Positions 23,574 to 31,268 of a DNA stretch of 33,079 bases are shown here, one piece after another. Both the position numbers and the translations under genes were made by a program. The notes under the pieces were generated by a model. The model ran no database searches. It was given only the letters and a program-made list of their open reading frames with translations, and was not told where the DNA came from. Location of the stretch: contig NZ_BAGG01000251.1 of NCBI RefSeq assembly GCF_000308695.1, positions 1 to 33,079 of the forward strand. Direction: 5' to 3'. How positions within the stretch are numbered: position 1 is the first letter of the stretch; each line of letters begins with the position of its first letter. Source of the stretch: Nocardia takedensis NBRC 100417. GTDB taxonomy: Bacteria > Actinomycetota > Actinomycetes > Mycobacteriales > Mycobacteriaceae.

Positions 23574-24377
23574 ATGACCTCCGAACAGAGTGGCGGGCCG
23601 CTGGCGGGGCGGGTGGCGGTGGTGACCGGGGTGAGTCGCCGCGCGGGCATCGGGTTCACCGTGGCGCGGGAACTGCTGGCGGCGGGCGCTTCGGTACTGG
23701 TGCACTCCTGGTCGCCGCACGACGCCGAACAGCCGTGGGGAGCCGATCCGGTCGGCCCCGAAGGCATCCTCGATCTCCTCGGCGGCGAATCCGAGCGCCT
23801 GCGTCACCTCGCCGCCGATTTCGTCGAACCCGACGCGCCCGCCGCCGTGGTCGGGGCCGCCGTGACCGCGTTCGGCGCGGTGGACGTGGTGGTCGCCAAC
23901 CACGCGCGCAGCTCGAATCAGACGCTGGCCGAAGTCACCGCCGCCGAACTCGACCGCACCTGGGCCGTGAACGCGCGCGCGAGCATCCTACTGGCACAAG
24001 CTTTTTCGGCCGTCCACGACGACACCCGACCCGGTGGGCGGATCATCCTGTTCACGTCCGGTCAGCACCTCGGCCCGATGAGCGACGAGATCCCCTACGC
24101 GGTCAGCAAAGGCGCCATCCACCAGATGACGCCGACCCTTTCCGACGCGCTGATCGATCGCGGCATCACCGTGAACGCGGTCAATCCCGGCCCGGTGGAC
24201 ACCGGCTGGGCCGACCCCGACCTCACCCGTCGCGTGGGCCGCGCCCTGCCCGCGGGCCGCTGGGGCGCTCCCGAGGACGTCGCCCGGTTGGTCCGCTGGC
24301 TGGCCTCCGACGAGAGTCGCTGGATCACCGGGCAGGTGATCAACTCCGAGGGCGGCTTCCGCCGCTCGACCCTGTGA
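23574..24377 (+). CDS. Short-chain dehydrogenase/reductase
   Basis: A 267-aa classical SDR that uses NAD(P)H. The cofactor motif is VVTGVSRRAGIGFTVARELL (17-36, a TGxxxxxGIG form with one or two extra residues), VVVANHA corresponds to the NNAG motif, Ser161 in ILFTSGQ and the YAVSK motif (Tyr174, Lys178) complete the active site, and NAVNPGPVDTGW is the PG motif. The C-terminus GAPEDVARLVRWLASDESRWITGQVINSEGGF is typical. The extra residues in the cofactor loop resemble those of 3-oxoacyl-ACP reductase-like SDRs. ATG at 23574, divergent from MerR. Substrate not known. Confidence 0.92.
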   Translation: MTSEQSGGPLAGRVAVVTGVSRRAGIGFTVARELLAAGASVLVHSWSPHDAEQPWGADPVGPEGILDLLGGESERLRHLAADFVEPDAPAAVVGAAVTAFGAVDVVVANHARSSNQTLAEVTAAELDRTWAVNARASILLAQAFSAVHDDTRPGGRIILFTSGQHLGPMSDEIPYAVSKGAIHQMTPTLSDALIDRGITVNAVNPGPVDTGWADPDLTRRVGRALPAGRWGAPEDVARLVRWLASDESRWITGQVINSEGGFRRSTL

Positions 24378-24402
24378 GCAGGTCCCTCGCCGGGCCGGCC
24401 CG

Positions 24403-24560
24403 AATCGTATCCGCCGCTACGTCATCGAACCCGTGTCATCGGTCTCGACCGGTGACGCGGTCGAGCAGATGGTCGAGGAGTTCTTCCGTGGGCCAACCCG
24501 CACGAGGTGATCGGGCGTTTTCGCCGCTTCATCGACGCGCACGAACCCGCGCGCACCTGA
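24403..24560 (+). pseudogene. Frameshifted remnant of an unidentified gene
   Basis: One frame reads NRIRRYVIEPVSSV then STGDAVEQMVEEFFRGP, and at about 24488 coding character moves to another frame reading WANPHEVIGRFRRFIDAHEP and ending ART with TGA at 24558-24560. Together they look like the C-terminal 50 residues of a soluble protein with one base change in the middle. No start codon or family is recognisable. It lies 25 bases after the SDR stop. Confidence 0.35.
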
Positions 24561-24566
24561 GCGGGC

Positions 24567-25440
24567 TCACCACCCGTCGGTCGGCGTCGGGGACGGTTGG
24601 GGCAGTCGACTCGGCTCGGGTCGGTCGGCCGGTGTCGCGACCCACCCACCGACTACGGACAGACCGGTCGCGCGGTGGACCAGCAGGAAGCCGTGCTGGC
24701 CCGCCCGGAACTGTTCGGCCTGCGCGCGGCCACGGACGCGAGCAGGGGCCACTTCCCCGGGCTGTCGGACACCGCCCTGGCCGTCGACCAGGGCGCGCAG
24801 GACGTCCTGGCCGTCTTCGACCGCCTCGGCTTCGAGGCGGCGGCGGTCACCGCGCTCTCGATCGCGCCCGGTGGCGCGCCGCCCCCGCTGCCCGACGAGC
24901 GCCGCACCCTTCGGATCGAGGTCGACTTCGACCGCCCGTTCCGGCGGGGGTGAGGGTGTCGTGTTGGAAAGGTGTGCGCCACCGCGTCTTCGCGGCCAGC
25001 GCTGTCGCCAGCACCAGCAAAGTGGACGGGGTGATCGGCAGCGGGAACGCCGGAATGTGACCACGCGTGTGCTGATCCGCCCACTCGTCCAACGCGCGTT
25101 GATCGGTGAGCGCGCCGACCACGCCTTCGGGCACCGACTCGCTCCACCGCTCACGCAGCGTCACATCCGCGCGCACCCAGATCCCCAGCGCCGCCGACAT
25201 GTCCACCGAGTCGGCGAGCACCCCCACCACCCGCAAGGCCGCCTCGTGCGCGAGTTCGGCCGGAAAGCCCAGCGCCTCCTGCAATTCCGCCCGCGCCGGG
25301 CCCTCCGACGCGCCCGCCAGCAACCCGAGCAGCGGCCAGAGCCCGGCCCCGGACACCACGAAATCCGAGCTGCCCGCTTCCCCGCACCAGCGCGCGGTCA
25401 GGGCGTTGGCGGCGGCGATGTAGTCCGGTGAAGTCTGCAC
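24567..25440 (-). pseudogene. Serpin, disrupted by an internal inversion and deletion
   Basis: Serpins are suicide inhibitors of serine proteases, about 370 aa. From GTG at 25440 the minus strand reads a serpin N-terminal half: IAAANALTARW, VVSGAGLWPLLGLLAGAS, ELQEALGFPAELA, then LLVLATALAAKTRWRTPF, until about 24957. The reactive-centre part lies on the plus strand at about 24707-24940: LFGLRAATDASRGHFPGLSD, DVLAVFDRLGFEAAAVTALS with the hinge EAAAVTA, and RTLRIEVDFDRPF. The C-terminal end is again on the minus strand (24705 to 24567): FRAGQHGFLLVHRATGLSVV and GGWVATP. Flipping the plus-strand part back joins RPF-RAGQHGFLL in frame. About 100 residues in the middle are missing and the N-terminal junction is out of frame, so the gene cannot work. 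Confidence 0.75.
24700..24948. repeat. Inverted repeat arms at the serpin inversion breakpoints
   Basis: CCCGCCCGGAAC at 24700-24711 is the reverse complement of GTTCCGGGCGGG; the right side at 24938-24948 reads GTTCCGGCGGG. The arms agree over 11 bases with a single-base gap and bracket exactly the segment that reads in the wrong direction. They probably served as the exchange points for the inversion. Confidence 0.55.
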
Positions 25441-25694
25441 GCCGCCACGATACGCACGCGGGGTGACATCCCTCGGCCCCGAGCACCGCGTACGCGCTGC
25501 GTCGTGGTCGAAGCGAGCCCGGGTCTGCCGAAGCTGAGTGATCGCTCAATATCGCTGCGCAAGTAGCACATTCGCGTCGGGGCGGGATCATCGGGGGCAT
25601 GGTGGTCGGTCCCGGTTCGCGCTATGGTTCCGTGGGCGATGGGGGGCATCATCGCCGTGCTTGGTGGTCACCGCGCCGCGGTGGCCGGAGCGGA

Positions 25695-25916
25695 GGATTC
25701 GAGCACTCGGTGGTGAACATGTTCCTGTTCCCCCTCGGCATCCTGCTCGGCGTGGACTTCACCTGGGGCGACTACCTGCTGGGGAACGAACTGCCCACGG
25801 TGCGCGGCAATCTCGTCGGCGGGCTGTTCTTCACCGGCGCGATGATCTACCTGACCCACCACAAGACCGCGCCGGGGCGCAACACCGTCGGCGAGACCGA
25901 GATCGTGCGCGACTGA
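25695..25916 (+). pseudogene. Formate/nitrite transporter (FocA/NirC family), C-terminal fragment
   Basis: From about 25695 the frame reads GFEHSVVNMFLFPLGILLG, then GNELPTVRGNLVGGLFFTGAMIYL, and ends RNTVGETEIVRD. This is the last quarter of an FNT channel, including the conserved His region FEHS-x-x-N-M-F and the GN-x-x-GG motif of the final helices. Intact FNT proteins are about 270 aa with six helices; here only about 73 residues remain. Upstream bases (25441-25694) in any frame do not resemble the missing part, so the break is at about 25693. No start codon or promoter belongs to it. It is a decayed remnant. Confidence 0.7.
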
Positions 25917-25947
25917 GTGAGCCGCGCGCGACCGGTCCGCGGCTCAC
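25917..25947. terminator. Hairpin between the transporter fragment and the hydrolase gene
   Basis: GTGAGCCGCG (25917-25926) pairs perfectly with CGCGGCTCAC (25938-25947) around an 11-base loop containing GACCGGTC. It overlaps the stop codon of the minus-strand hydrolase gene and directly follows the transporter stop, so it may end transcription from both sides. Confidence 0.6.
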
Positions 25948-26819
25948 CGCTCGTCGAGGATGCGGCGCAGGGCGGCGGCGAAGGCGTCGGAGTCGTCCTG
26001 CTGCCCGGGTGCGCCGCCGACGAACCCGGTGTGATCGCCCGGCACGACCTCGTGGGCGAAGCCGCCCGCCGCGGCCAGGGCCTCGCTCGCGCGGGCCGCG
26101 AACTGGTGACCCGACGCCGCGCCCGAGACAAGCACGACGCGGGTCGACGCCGCGCGCAGCGCGTCCAGGTCGTGCGGGTGGGAGGTGCAGGTCCGCATGT
26201 TCAGGCCCAGCAGCGGGTGCGTCCGCGACCCGTCGTCCTCGGTGGGCAGACCGAAGGCGGCCGGATCGGGACCGGGCGTCGCGAGGTAGGCGGCGGGCAG
26301 CGGACCCTCCTGGGAGACCAGGGCGATGAACTTCGCCATCGCCGGGCCCTGGCCGGCGTCGCGGTAGGTGTCGGCGATCTCGGTGACGGCCGCTTCCAGG
26401 ACGTCGCGGTCGGGCAGGAACTGGGTGGCGGGCGGTTCGTGGGCGACCAAGGTCCGCACGGCCGGGCGGTGCCGGGCGATCCAGGCCAGCGCGTTCACCG
26501 CGCCGCCACTGGTGGCGAAGACGTCGACCGCGCCGATGTCGGCGGCGGTCAGCACCGCGTCCAGATCGGCGGCGTGCAACGTGGGCGAACAGGCGGCGAG
26601 CGGGTCGCGCTGCGGGCTGCGACCGGTGCCGCGCGGATCGTAGGTGAGCACCATCCGATCGGGGAAGTGGCCGGCCAACGTCGCGAACGCGGCCGCCTCC
26701 ATCGGGGAACCGAGCAGGAACAGCGGCGGACGGGCGCTGGGCGTACCGGCGGGGCGCAGGTCGTAGGTGATGGTCGCGCCCGCGATGTCGACGGCGCTGG
26801 TGCTGAGGGTGACGGTCAT
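25944..26819 (-). CDS. Alpha/beta hydrolase
   Basis: A 291-aa hydrolase of the alpha/beta fold. PLFLLGSPM is the first core strand (the usual HG oxyanion motif is replaced by LGSP), VLTYDPRGTGRS is the second conserved turn, DVFATSGGAVNALAWIARH gives the nucleophile Ser104 in a T-S-G-G elbow, TRVVLVSGAAS is the acid strand, and VVPGDHTGFVGG gives the catalytic His. The TSGG rather than GxSxG elbow is seen in some actinobacterial hydrolases of this type. ATG at 26819 follows CGGAGGAGAG. No signal peptide. Substrate not known. It is divergent from the methyltransferase gene at 26960. Confidence 0.85.
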   Translation of the reverse strand: MTVTLSTSAVDIAGATITYDLRPAGTPSARPPLFLLGSPMEAAAFATLAGHFPDRMVLTYDPRGTGRSPQRDPLAACSPTLHAADLDAVLTAADIGAVDVFATSGGAVNALAWIARHRPAVRTLVAHEPPATQFLPDRDVLEAAVTEIADTYRDAGQGPAMAKFIALVSQEGPLPAAYLATPGPDPAAFGLPTEDDGSRTHPLLGLNMRTCTSHPHDLDALRAASTRVVLVSGAASGHQFAARASEALAAAGGFAHEVVPGDHTGFVGGAPGQQDDSDAFAAALRRILDER

Positions 26820-26947
26820 CGGGTGGACTCTCCTCCGGTCAAGGGATGTGCACTGGAGACGACGCGACGGCCGCGAATTCATCGCCCGCCGCGCCCAGTA
26901 TGCGACGGCCCGGTGACAAGAACGCGGCCCCGAGCGCCGTGACCGGC

Positions 26948-26953
26948 CATAAT
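26948..26953 (+). promoter_or_regulatory. Minus-10 box of a leaderless methyltransferase gene
   Basis: CATAAT ends six bases before GTG at 26960. The spacing puts the transcription start on the start codon; no ribosome binding site is visible. This supports the start chosen for the methyltransferase. Confidence 0.55.
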
Positions 26954-26959
26954 GGTTCG

Positions 26960-27724
26960 GTGCCAGCGGATTCCACACTTCGCCTGCTCGACGTCGAGGC
27001 GTTGGAGCGCTCCTCGGTGGTCGCCAACAACGCGATGAACCGCGACCGCGGACTGTCGGGAGTGAACAGCTACGCGCGCGATCTCGGACGCGATCCCTAC
27101 GAGGTGCTGACCGAGGCGCTGCGCGCGCGTCCGGACGCGCCGGTCACCTGGATCGATGTGTGCTGCGGGTCCGGCCGCGCGTTGCTCGAGGCCGAGCGGC
27201 GCTTCGCCCACGAACTGCCCGACGCGCCGGTCACGCTGATCGGGATCGATCTGGTCGGCCATTTCCGTTCACCCCCGCGCACACCCCGTCTGCGACTGCT
27301 CACCGCCAACGCCGAACGGTGGACGCCCGACCGGCCCGCCGACCTGGTCACCTGCGTGCACGGTCTGCACTACATCGGCGACAAACTGGCGTTGGTCGCG
27401 GCGATGGCGGACTGGACCGCGCCCACCGGAACCCTGCTCGCGCAGTTCGATCCGCACGCCGTGCGCCACGCCGACGGGACCTCGGCGGCCCGGCGCGTGC
27501 TGGCGGACCTGCGCGCGGCCGGACTCGACTACGACCGCCGCGCCCACCGTATCTCCGGTCGAGGGCCGCGCGCGCCGCGTTTCCGGGCCGCCTACCTCGG
27601 TGCGGACGACACGGCGGGGCCCGGCTACACCGGCCAGCCCGCGGTCGTCTCGCATTACGTGTGGGAATCCGCCCGCGCGGCGGGGGTTTCGAGCGCGCGG
27701 ACCGGGGAAAGTCCTGAGCGATAA
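26960..27724 (+). CDS. SAM-dependent methyltransferase (class I)
   Basis: A 254-aa Rossmann-fold methyltransferase. The N-terminal part has SSVVANNAMNRDRGLSGVNS (about 17-36), a pattern shared with a family of actinobacterial methyltransferases. The SAM-binding motif I is TWIDVCCGSGRALLEAERRF (about 65-84), IGIDLVGHF is the acidic second strand, and ADLVTCVHGLHYIGDKLALV and TGTLLAQFD are later core strands. The substrate is unknown. GTG at 26960 is favoured by the CATAAT box just upstream; the ATG at 26846 would translate through the promoter of this gene and the divergent hydrolase. The C-terminal residues (RAAGVSSARTGESPER) are polar and probably disordered. Confidence 0.82.
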   Translation: MPADSTLRLLDVEALERSSVVANNAMNRDRGLSGVNSYARDLGRDPYEVLTEALRARPDAPVTWIDVCCGSGRALLEAERRFAHELPDAPVTLIGIDLVGHFRSPPRTPRLRLLTANAERWTPDRPADLVTCVHGLHYIGDKLALVAAMADWTAPTGTLLAQFDPHAVRHADGTSAARRVLADLRAAGLDYDRRAHRISGRGPRAPRFRAAYLGADDTAGPGYTGQPAVVSHYVWESARAAGVSSARTGESPER

Positions 27725-27763
27725 CCAGTTCGGATATCCTGGGAGAGAGTCAGGGAGGCTGTC

Positions 27764-27931
27764 ATGCCCATCAGATACCGTCAGCGCAAGTCCTTCGGGC
27801 CGCTGAAGCTCAATTTCACCCAATCGGGTCTGTCCTCGTGGAGCATCAAGATCGGCCCGTGGTCGTGGAACTCCCGCAGCAAGAAGAACAGCGTCGACCT
27901 GCCCGGTCCGCTGAGTTGGCGGCAACGCTGA
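27764..27931 (+). CDS. DUF4236 family small protein, 55 aa
   Basis: ATG at 27764 follows GGGAGG. The protein starts MPIRYRQRKSFGPLKLNFT, continues QSGLSSWSIKIGPWSWNS and ends DLPGPLSWRQR. This agrees with short actinobacterial DUF4236 proteins, in which the F-x-x-RKS-x-x-GP-x-x-LN-x-S-x-x-G-x-S-x-S-x-x-x-G pattern forms a small beta structure; here it is followed by a Ser/Lys/Asn stretch and the conserved DLPGPLSWR end. The protein is strongly basic with five Trp/Tyr residues. The role is unknown. It stands alone, 39 bases after the methyltransferase gene, with TATCCT at 27735-27740 as a possible minus-10 box. Confidence 0.75.
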   Translation: MPIRYRQRKSFGPLKLNFTQSGLSSWSIKIGPWSWNSRSKKNSVDLPGPLSWRQR

Positions 27932-28330
27932 GTTCCGCGCGCCGCCCCGGTCCGTCGAGCGGGTCCGCGGAGGGTTTCCGATAAGTCGGGGACTCTCCGC
28001 GGATCGCCACGTGTCGGTGTTTGCGCGTCGGCGACCGAGTGGACTCGACTTCCGTAGAACCTGTGCGGGGCGAGTGTCGCCGAACGCGGCGAGGTGAGTG
28101 GCCGAGCAGGGTTTCCAGTGGTGCGGCCGAGAGCCGTCCCAGTGCGTGGAACAGGGCTTTCTCAGCACGCGAAGTAATGAGACGGGTGTTATATTTCGTC
28201 GCGCTGTCCCTTTCTTTGCTGTTGGATTGCGAGGTTCGCGTGATCGCGTCGATCGTCGGTCGTGACCGGGACCTCGTTCCGGATGCTGTCCCGTCCTCGT
28301 AATACTCGGCCCTCGCGAACGGAATCCGCC
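27932..28330. other. 399-base intergenic region
   Basis: No gene is supported here. At its start TCCGCGGAG (27964-27972) pairs with CTCCGCGGA (27995-28003) over nine bases, a possible weak terminator after the DUF4236 gene with a 22-base loop. Near the middle an AT-richer stretch (28166-28218, with TATATT at 28190) may hold the promoter of the downstream hydrolase gene. Open frames through the region have Arg/Ser-rich translations without recognisable domains. Confidence 0.5.
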
Positions 28331-29149
28331 ATGAGCGCATCGACCAAACCGCCCATCGTCCTGGTCCACGGCCTGTGGATGACGCCGTCGAGTTGGGACA
28401 CCTGGGCCGGTCGCTTCCGCGATCTCGGCCACGAGGTCATCACGCCCGGTTGGCCCGGCATCGACAACCGCACCCCCGCCGAGGTCCGCGCCGATCCCAA
28501 GCCGCTCGAGGGCGTGGGGCTGGTCGAGGTCGTCGACTCCTACGACGAGGTCATCCGTGCCCTGCCCGAGCGGCCGATCATCATGGGTCACTCCTTCGGC
28601 GGCCTCATCACCCAGATGTTGCTGGACCGTGGCCTCGGCATCGCGGGCGTGGCCGTCGCCCCCGCGCAGCCCGCCGGAATCCTCACCCTGCCGTTCTCGA
28701 CACTGCGCACGGGTCTACCGGTGCTGTCGAATCCGTTGCGGATCAACGGCGCGAGCCCGCTGTCCAAGGGGCACTTCCACTACACCTTCGGCAACGATCT
28801 CAGCCGTGCCGATTCCGACCGTGAATGGGAAGCCAGCGCGGTGAACTCGGTGAACCGGGTGTTCTTCGAGGGCGTGCTGTCGTTGCCGCGTGGAAAGGCC
28901 GGCATCTCCGCGGTCGATTTCCTCAAGCCCGATCGCGCTCCGCTGCTGTTGATCTCGGGCGAGATCGACCATGTCGCGCCGCCCGCCATCCAGAAGGCGA
29001 TGCTGGCCAAGTATTCGAAGGGCCCCTCGGTGGTCGAGCGGGTCGAATACCCCGGCCGCACCCATCGACTCGTCAGCCAGGACGGCTGGGAGGAGATCGC
29101 CGACTACGCCCTGGACTGGGCACTGCGGCACGCCGGGCAAGCCGGCTAG
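28331..29149 (+). CDS. Alpha/beta hydrolase (lysophospholipase-like)
   Basis: A 272-aa hydrolase. PPIVLVHGLWMTPSSWDTWAGRF (7-29) has the oxyanion HGLW, ITPGWPG the second turn, PIIMGHSFGGLITQMLL the nucleophile Ser88, LLLISGEIDHVAPP the acid Asp, and VEYPGRTHRLVSQDGWEEIA the catalytic His. It matches actinobacterial and fungal hydrolases annotated only as alpha/beta hydrolase, with the WPG and SFGG motifs. No signal peptide. ATG at 28331; upstream sequence is Arg/Thr-rich and not coding in character. It lies 31 bases before the convergent methyltransferase gene. Substrate not known. Confidence 0.87.
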   Translation: MSASTKPPIVLVHGLWMTPSSWDTWAGRFRDLGHEVITPGWPGIDNRTPAEVRADPKPLEGVGLVEVVDSYDEVIRALPERPIIMGHSFGGLITQMLLDRGLGIAGVAVAPAQPAGILTLPFSTLRTGLPVLSNPLRINGASPLSKGHFHYTFGNDLSRADSDREWEASAVNSVNRVFFEGVLSLPRGKAGISAVDFLKPDRAPLLLISGEIDHVAPPAIQKAMLAKYSKGPSVVERVEYPGRTHRLVSQDGWEEIADYALDWALRHAGQAG

Positions 29150-29180
29150 ATTCCGTCGGAAAGCACTGGGCCGCGGCGGA

Positions 29181-29981
29181 TCACGCGGGACGGACGCCGA
29201 CGCCGACAAGTGTCGTCGCGTCGAGTTCGTCCAGTCCGTCGCGGGCCAGCGCTTCCAGGTAGGCCGCCCGCACGGCTTCGACTTGGCCGGCGTCCAGGTC
29301 GGCGAGCACACCGCGATAGCCGGAACCGGTGACCACCAGCCACGCCAGGTCGGGGGTCATCGGCACCCGCAGCGGATTCTCGGTGACGGTGACATCGCGC
29401 AGTCCGCGCTCGGTCAACCACGCGCGGAACGGTTCGGGTTCGTTGAGGTCATCGATGAGTCGCGACGGTCGCGGCTGAGCCGGGACGCCGGTGACCTTCG
29501 CCAGCGCGTCGTGCAGGTGTTCACCCGCTCGCACCATCGCCCCGCGCCGCCAGATGGTGAATCCCGCCCGGCCGCCGGGCCGGAGGCGGTTGATCAGATA
29601 CTCCGTACCCGCGGTCATGTCCGGGAAGAAGAAGATGCCCAGGACCGCTTGGACGATGTCGTAGTCCGCGCCCGGCCACGTGGTCACGTCGGCGACGTGG
29701 GCGCGCAGGTTCGCCAGATCGCCGGATTTGGCGCGCAACACCTCGATCAGCGGGCCGGACACATCGACCGCGTCCAGCGCGCCGGTGTCGCCGACCCGGC
29801 GCGCGGCGGGCAACGCCGACGCGCCCGTGCCGCAGCAGGCGTCCAGCACCCGGTCGCCGGGTGCGGGGGCGACGGCCTCGACCGCGGCGGACCCGATCGG
29901 GAACCACAGGTGGACGCCGAGACGGTCGAAATCCTCGCCGACGGTCTCGAAGGCACGGGTGAAACGATCAGCGTCGGACAC
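29181..29981 (-). CDS. Class I SAM-dependent methyltransferase (UbiE-like)
   Basis: A 266-aa methyltransferase. SAM motif I is RVLDACCGTGASALPAARRV (about 44-63), followed by LDAVDVSGPLIEVLRAK as strand two, ADYDIVQAVLGIFFFPDM as the motif near the active site, and LRPGGRAGFTIWRRG as strand five. The C-terminal part (about 170-266) has DDLNEPEPFRAWLTERGLRDVTVTE and GYRGVLADLDAGQVEAVRAAYLEAL, like the UbiE/COQ5-type small-molecule methyltransferases in actinobacteria. GTG at 29981 is preferred because it starts with SDADRFTRAFETVGEDFDRL; an upstream ATG overlaps the promoter of the divergent amidotransferase gene. Substrate unknown. Confidence 0.85.
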   Translation of the reverse strand: MSDADRFTRAFETVGEDFDRLGVHLWFPIGSAAVEAVAPAPGDRVLDACCGTGASALPAARRVGDTGALDAVDVSGPLIEVLRAKSGDLANLRAHVADVTTWPGADYDIVQAVLGIFFFPDMTAGTEYLINRLRPGGRAGFTIWRRGAMVRAGEHLHDALAKVTGVPAQPRPSRLIDDLNEPEPFRAWLTERGLRDVTVTENPLRVPMTPDLAWLVVTGSGYRGVLADLDAGQVEAVRAAYLEALARDGLDELDATTLVGVGVRPA

Positions 29982-30030
29982 GCGACCGACGATACGGCCT
30001 GGAGCCGGTCCGATCTGCTTCAATCGAGGT

Positions 30031-30861
30031 ATGTGCAGGTGGATGGCCTATTCTGGAGAGCCCCTGCTGGCCGAGGACCTGCTGTTCCGGCCGGTGCACT
30101 CGCTGATCGATCAGAGTCTGCACTCGCGGATGGGCGCGGAGACCACCAACGGCGACGGCTTCGGCATCGGCTGGTACGGCGAAGGGCCGCGGCCCGCGGT
30201 GTTCAAGGACATCGAACCGGCGTGGAACGACAGCAACCTGCGGGAGATCGCCGCCCAGGTGCGCACCTCCATGTTCTTCGCCCACGTGCGCGCGTCCTCC
30301 GGAACGCCGGTGCAGCGCAGCAACTGTCACCCCTTCCGGCACGAGAACTGGCTGTGGATGCACAACGGGTCGCTCAGCGGGTTCCAGCACTACAAGCGCG
30401 ATCTGCTGACCGCCGTCGACCCGGCGCTGTTCGCCGAGATCGAAGGGTCCACCGATTCCGAGGCCATGTTCTACCTCGCCCTGACCTTCGGCTTGCTCGA
30501 CGACCCGTTCCCGGCGGTCGCGCGCGCGGTCGGGCTCATCGAACAGGTCGGCCGCGCGCACGAAATCCCCGACCCGGTGCAGATGACGGTGGCCACCACC
30601 GACGGCGAATCCCTGTGGTTCTTCCGGTATTCCACCGAGGGCCGCTCGCGGACGCTGTTCTACTCCAACGACGTGAACAAGGTCCGCGCGCTGCATCCGG
30701 AAGTCCGAGCGTTGCGCACCCTCGGCGCCGACGCCCGCTTCGTGACCTCCGAACCGCTGCGCGACCTGCCGGGCGCGTGGAACGAAGTCCAGGAATCCAC
30801 AGCGGGCATGGTCCGACTCGGCCACGAGGAACTGCGCCCGTTCCAGCCGATCGCCCCCTGA
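30031..30861 (+). CDS. Class II glutamine amidotransferase (EgtC-like)
   Basis: A 276-aa N-terminal-nucleophile amidohydrolase. After Met removal Cys2 in MCRWMAYSGEP is the catalytic nucleophile. TTNGDGFGIGWYGEG (38-52), FFAHVRASSGTPVQRSNCHPF and WLWMHNGSLSGF carry the glutamine-binding residues, and DSEAMFYLAL the conserved Asp. The architecture matches EgtC and related single-domain GATase proteins, which hydrolyse gamma-glutamyl groups; EgtC does this in ergothioneine synthesis. No egtA, egtB or egtD gene is next to it, so assignment to ergothioneine is not supported. ATG at 30031 follows GAGG. It is convergent with the DUF2945 gene with a nine-base gap. Confidence 0.88.
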   Translation: MCRWMAYSGEPLLAEDLLFRPVHSLIDQSLHSRMGAETTNGDGFGIGWYGEGPRPAVFKDIEPAWNDSNLREIAAQVRTSMFFAHVRASSGTPVQRSNCHPFRHENWLWMHNGSLSGFQHYKRDLLTAVDPALFAEIEGSTDSEAMFYLALTFGLLDDPFPAVARAVGLIEQVGRAHEIPDPVQMTVATTDGESLWFFRYSTEGRSRTLFYSNDVNKVRALHPEVRALRTLGADARFVTSEPLRDLPGAWNEVQESTAGMVRLGHEELRPFQPIAP

Positions 30862-30870
30862 CTACCGCGC

Positions 30871-31083
30871 TCAGTCGGTGCGGCGCAAGGCGGAAGGCTT
30901 GTGGACGGCGTCGCGTCCGCTCTTCTCGCTGCGCACCCGGTACTGGGGCTCGTCCTTCGAAGCGCGGACCGTGCGGCCCGCGGCCTCGGTATCGGAGGTG
31001 ATCTTCTCCTCGACCTCGCCCTCGGCGGTGCCGCGGTGGCTGTCCCATTCGACTTTGTCGCCTTTGCGGAATTGTTTGCTCAA
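30871..31083 (-). CDS. DUF2945 (hypervirulence-associated Tudor domain) protein
   Basis: A 70-aa basic protein. SKQFRKGDKVEWDSHRGTAEGEVEEKITSD is the DUF2945 core seen in small proteins of bacteria and fungi (FKKGDHVSWNSHGGQAHGKVVKK in typical members, here quoted only by pattern), followed by ASKDEPQYRVRSEKSGRDAVHKPSALRR. The likely fold is an SH3/Tudor barrel, and a role in nucleic acid or protein binding is presumed. The start is TTG at 31083, chosen because AAAGGAGA lies six bases upstream and the homology begins there; an ATG farther out would read through the promoter. Such genes are often under general stress sigma factors, which agrees with the motif at 31114-31138. Confidence 0.82.
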   Translation of the reverse strand: MSKQFRKGDKVEWDSHRGTAEGEVEEKITSDTEAAGRTVRASKDEPQYRVRSEKSGRDAVHKPSALRRTD

Positions 31084-31113
31084 GACGGTCTCCTTTCGGC
31101 TTCCTGAGCGCTC

Positions 31114-31138
31114 TACCCAGCGGACTCGCCGGGAAACC
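31114..31138 (-). promoter_or_regulatory. SigF-like promoter of the DUF2945 gene
   Basis: Read on the minus strand: GGTTT (31138 to 31134), 15 spacer bases, GGGTA (31118 to 31114). This agrees with the mycobacterial SigF/SigB stress consensus. Transcription would start near 31105, 22 bases before the TTG start and just ahead of the ribosome binding site. It is the best of the SigF-like matches in the window. Confidence 0.6.
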
Positions 31139-31268
31139 GAGGATTTGCTCGTATCGAGTGAAGTGATTGTGTTTCGCAACTTTTCGCCCGTGTGTGGGCC
31201 CGCACTAGCGGTGTCAACGGAACTCGGGGATGGGCGGTGCCCACGCGCACAGCGAATATGGCTGTCGT

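Noticed and set aside
24597..24953. Plus-strand 118-aa frame as an independent gene
   Set aside because: Its serpin hinge and strand motifs, with both serpin ends on the other strand, show it to be an inverted piece of one gene.
28021..28302. 93-codon plus-strand frame in the 399-base gap
   Set aside because: The translation is Arg/Ser-rich, there is no ribosome binding site, and the apparent hydrophobic stretch comes from an AT-rich promoter-like patch.
30031..30861. Assigning the amidotransferase as EgtC of an ergothioneine cluster
   Set aside because: None of the other egt genes is adjacent, and the fold is shared by several amidohydrolases.
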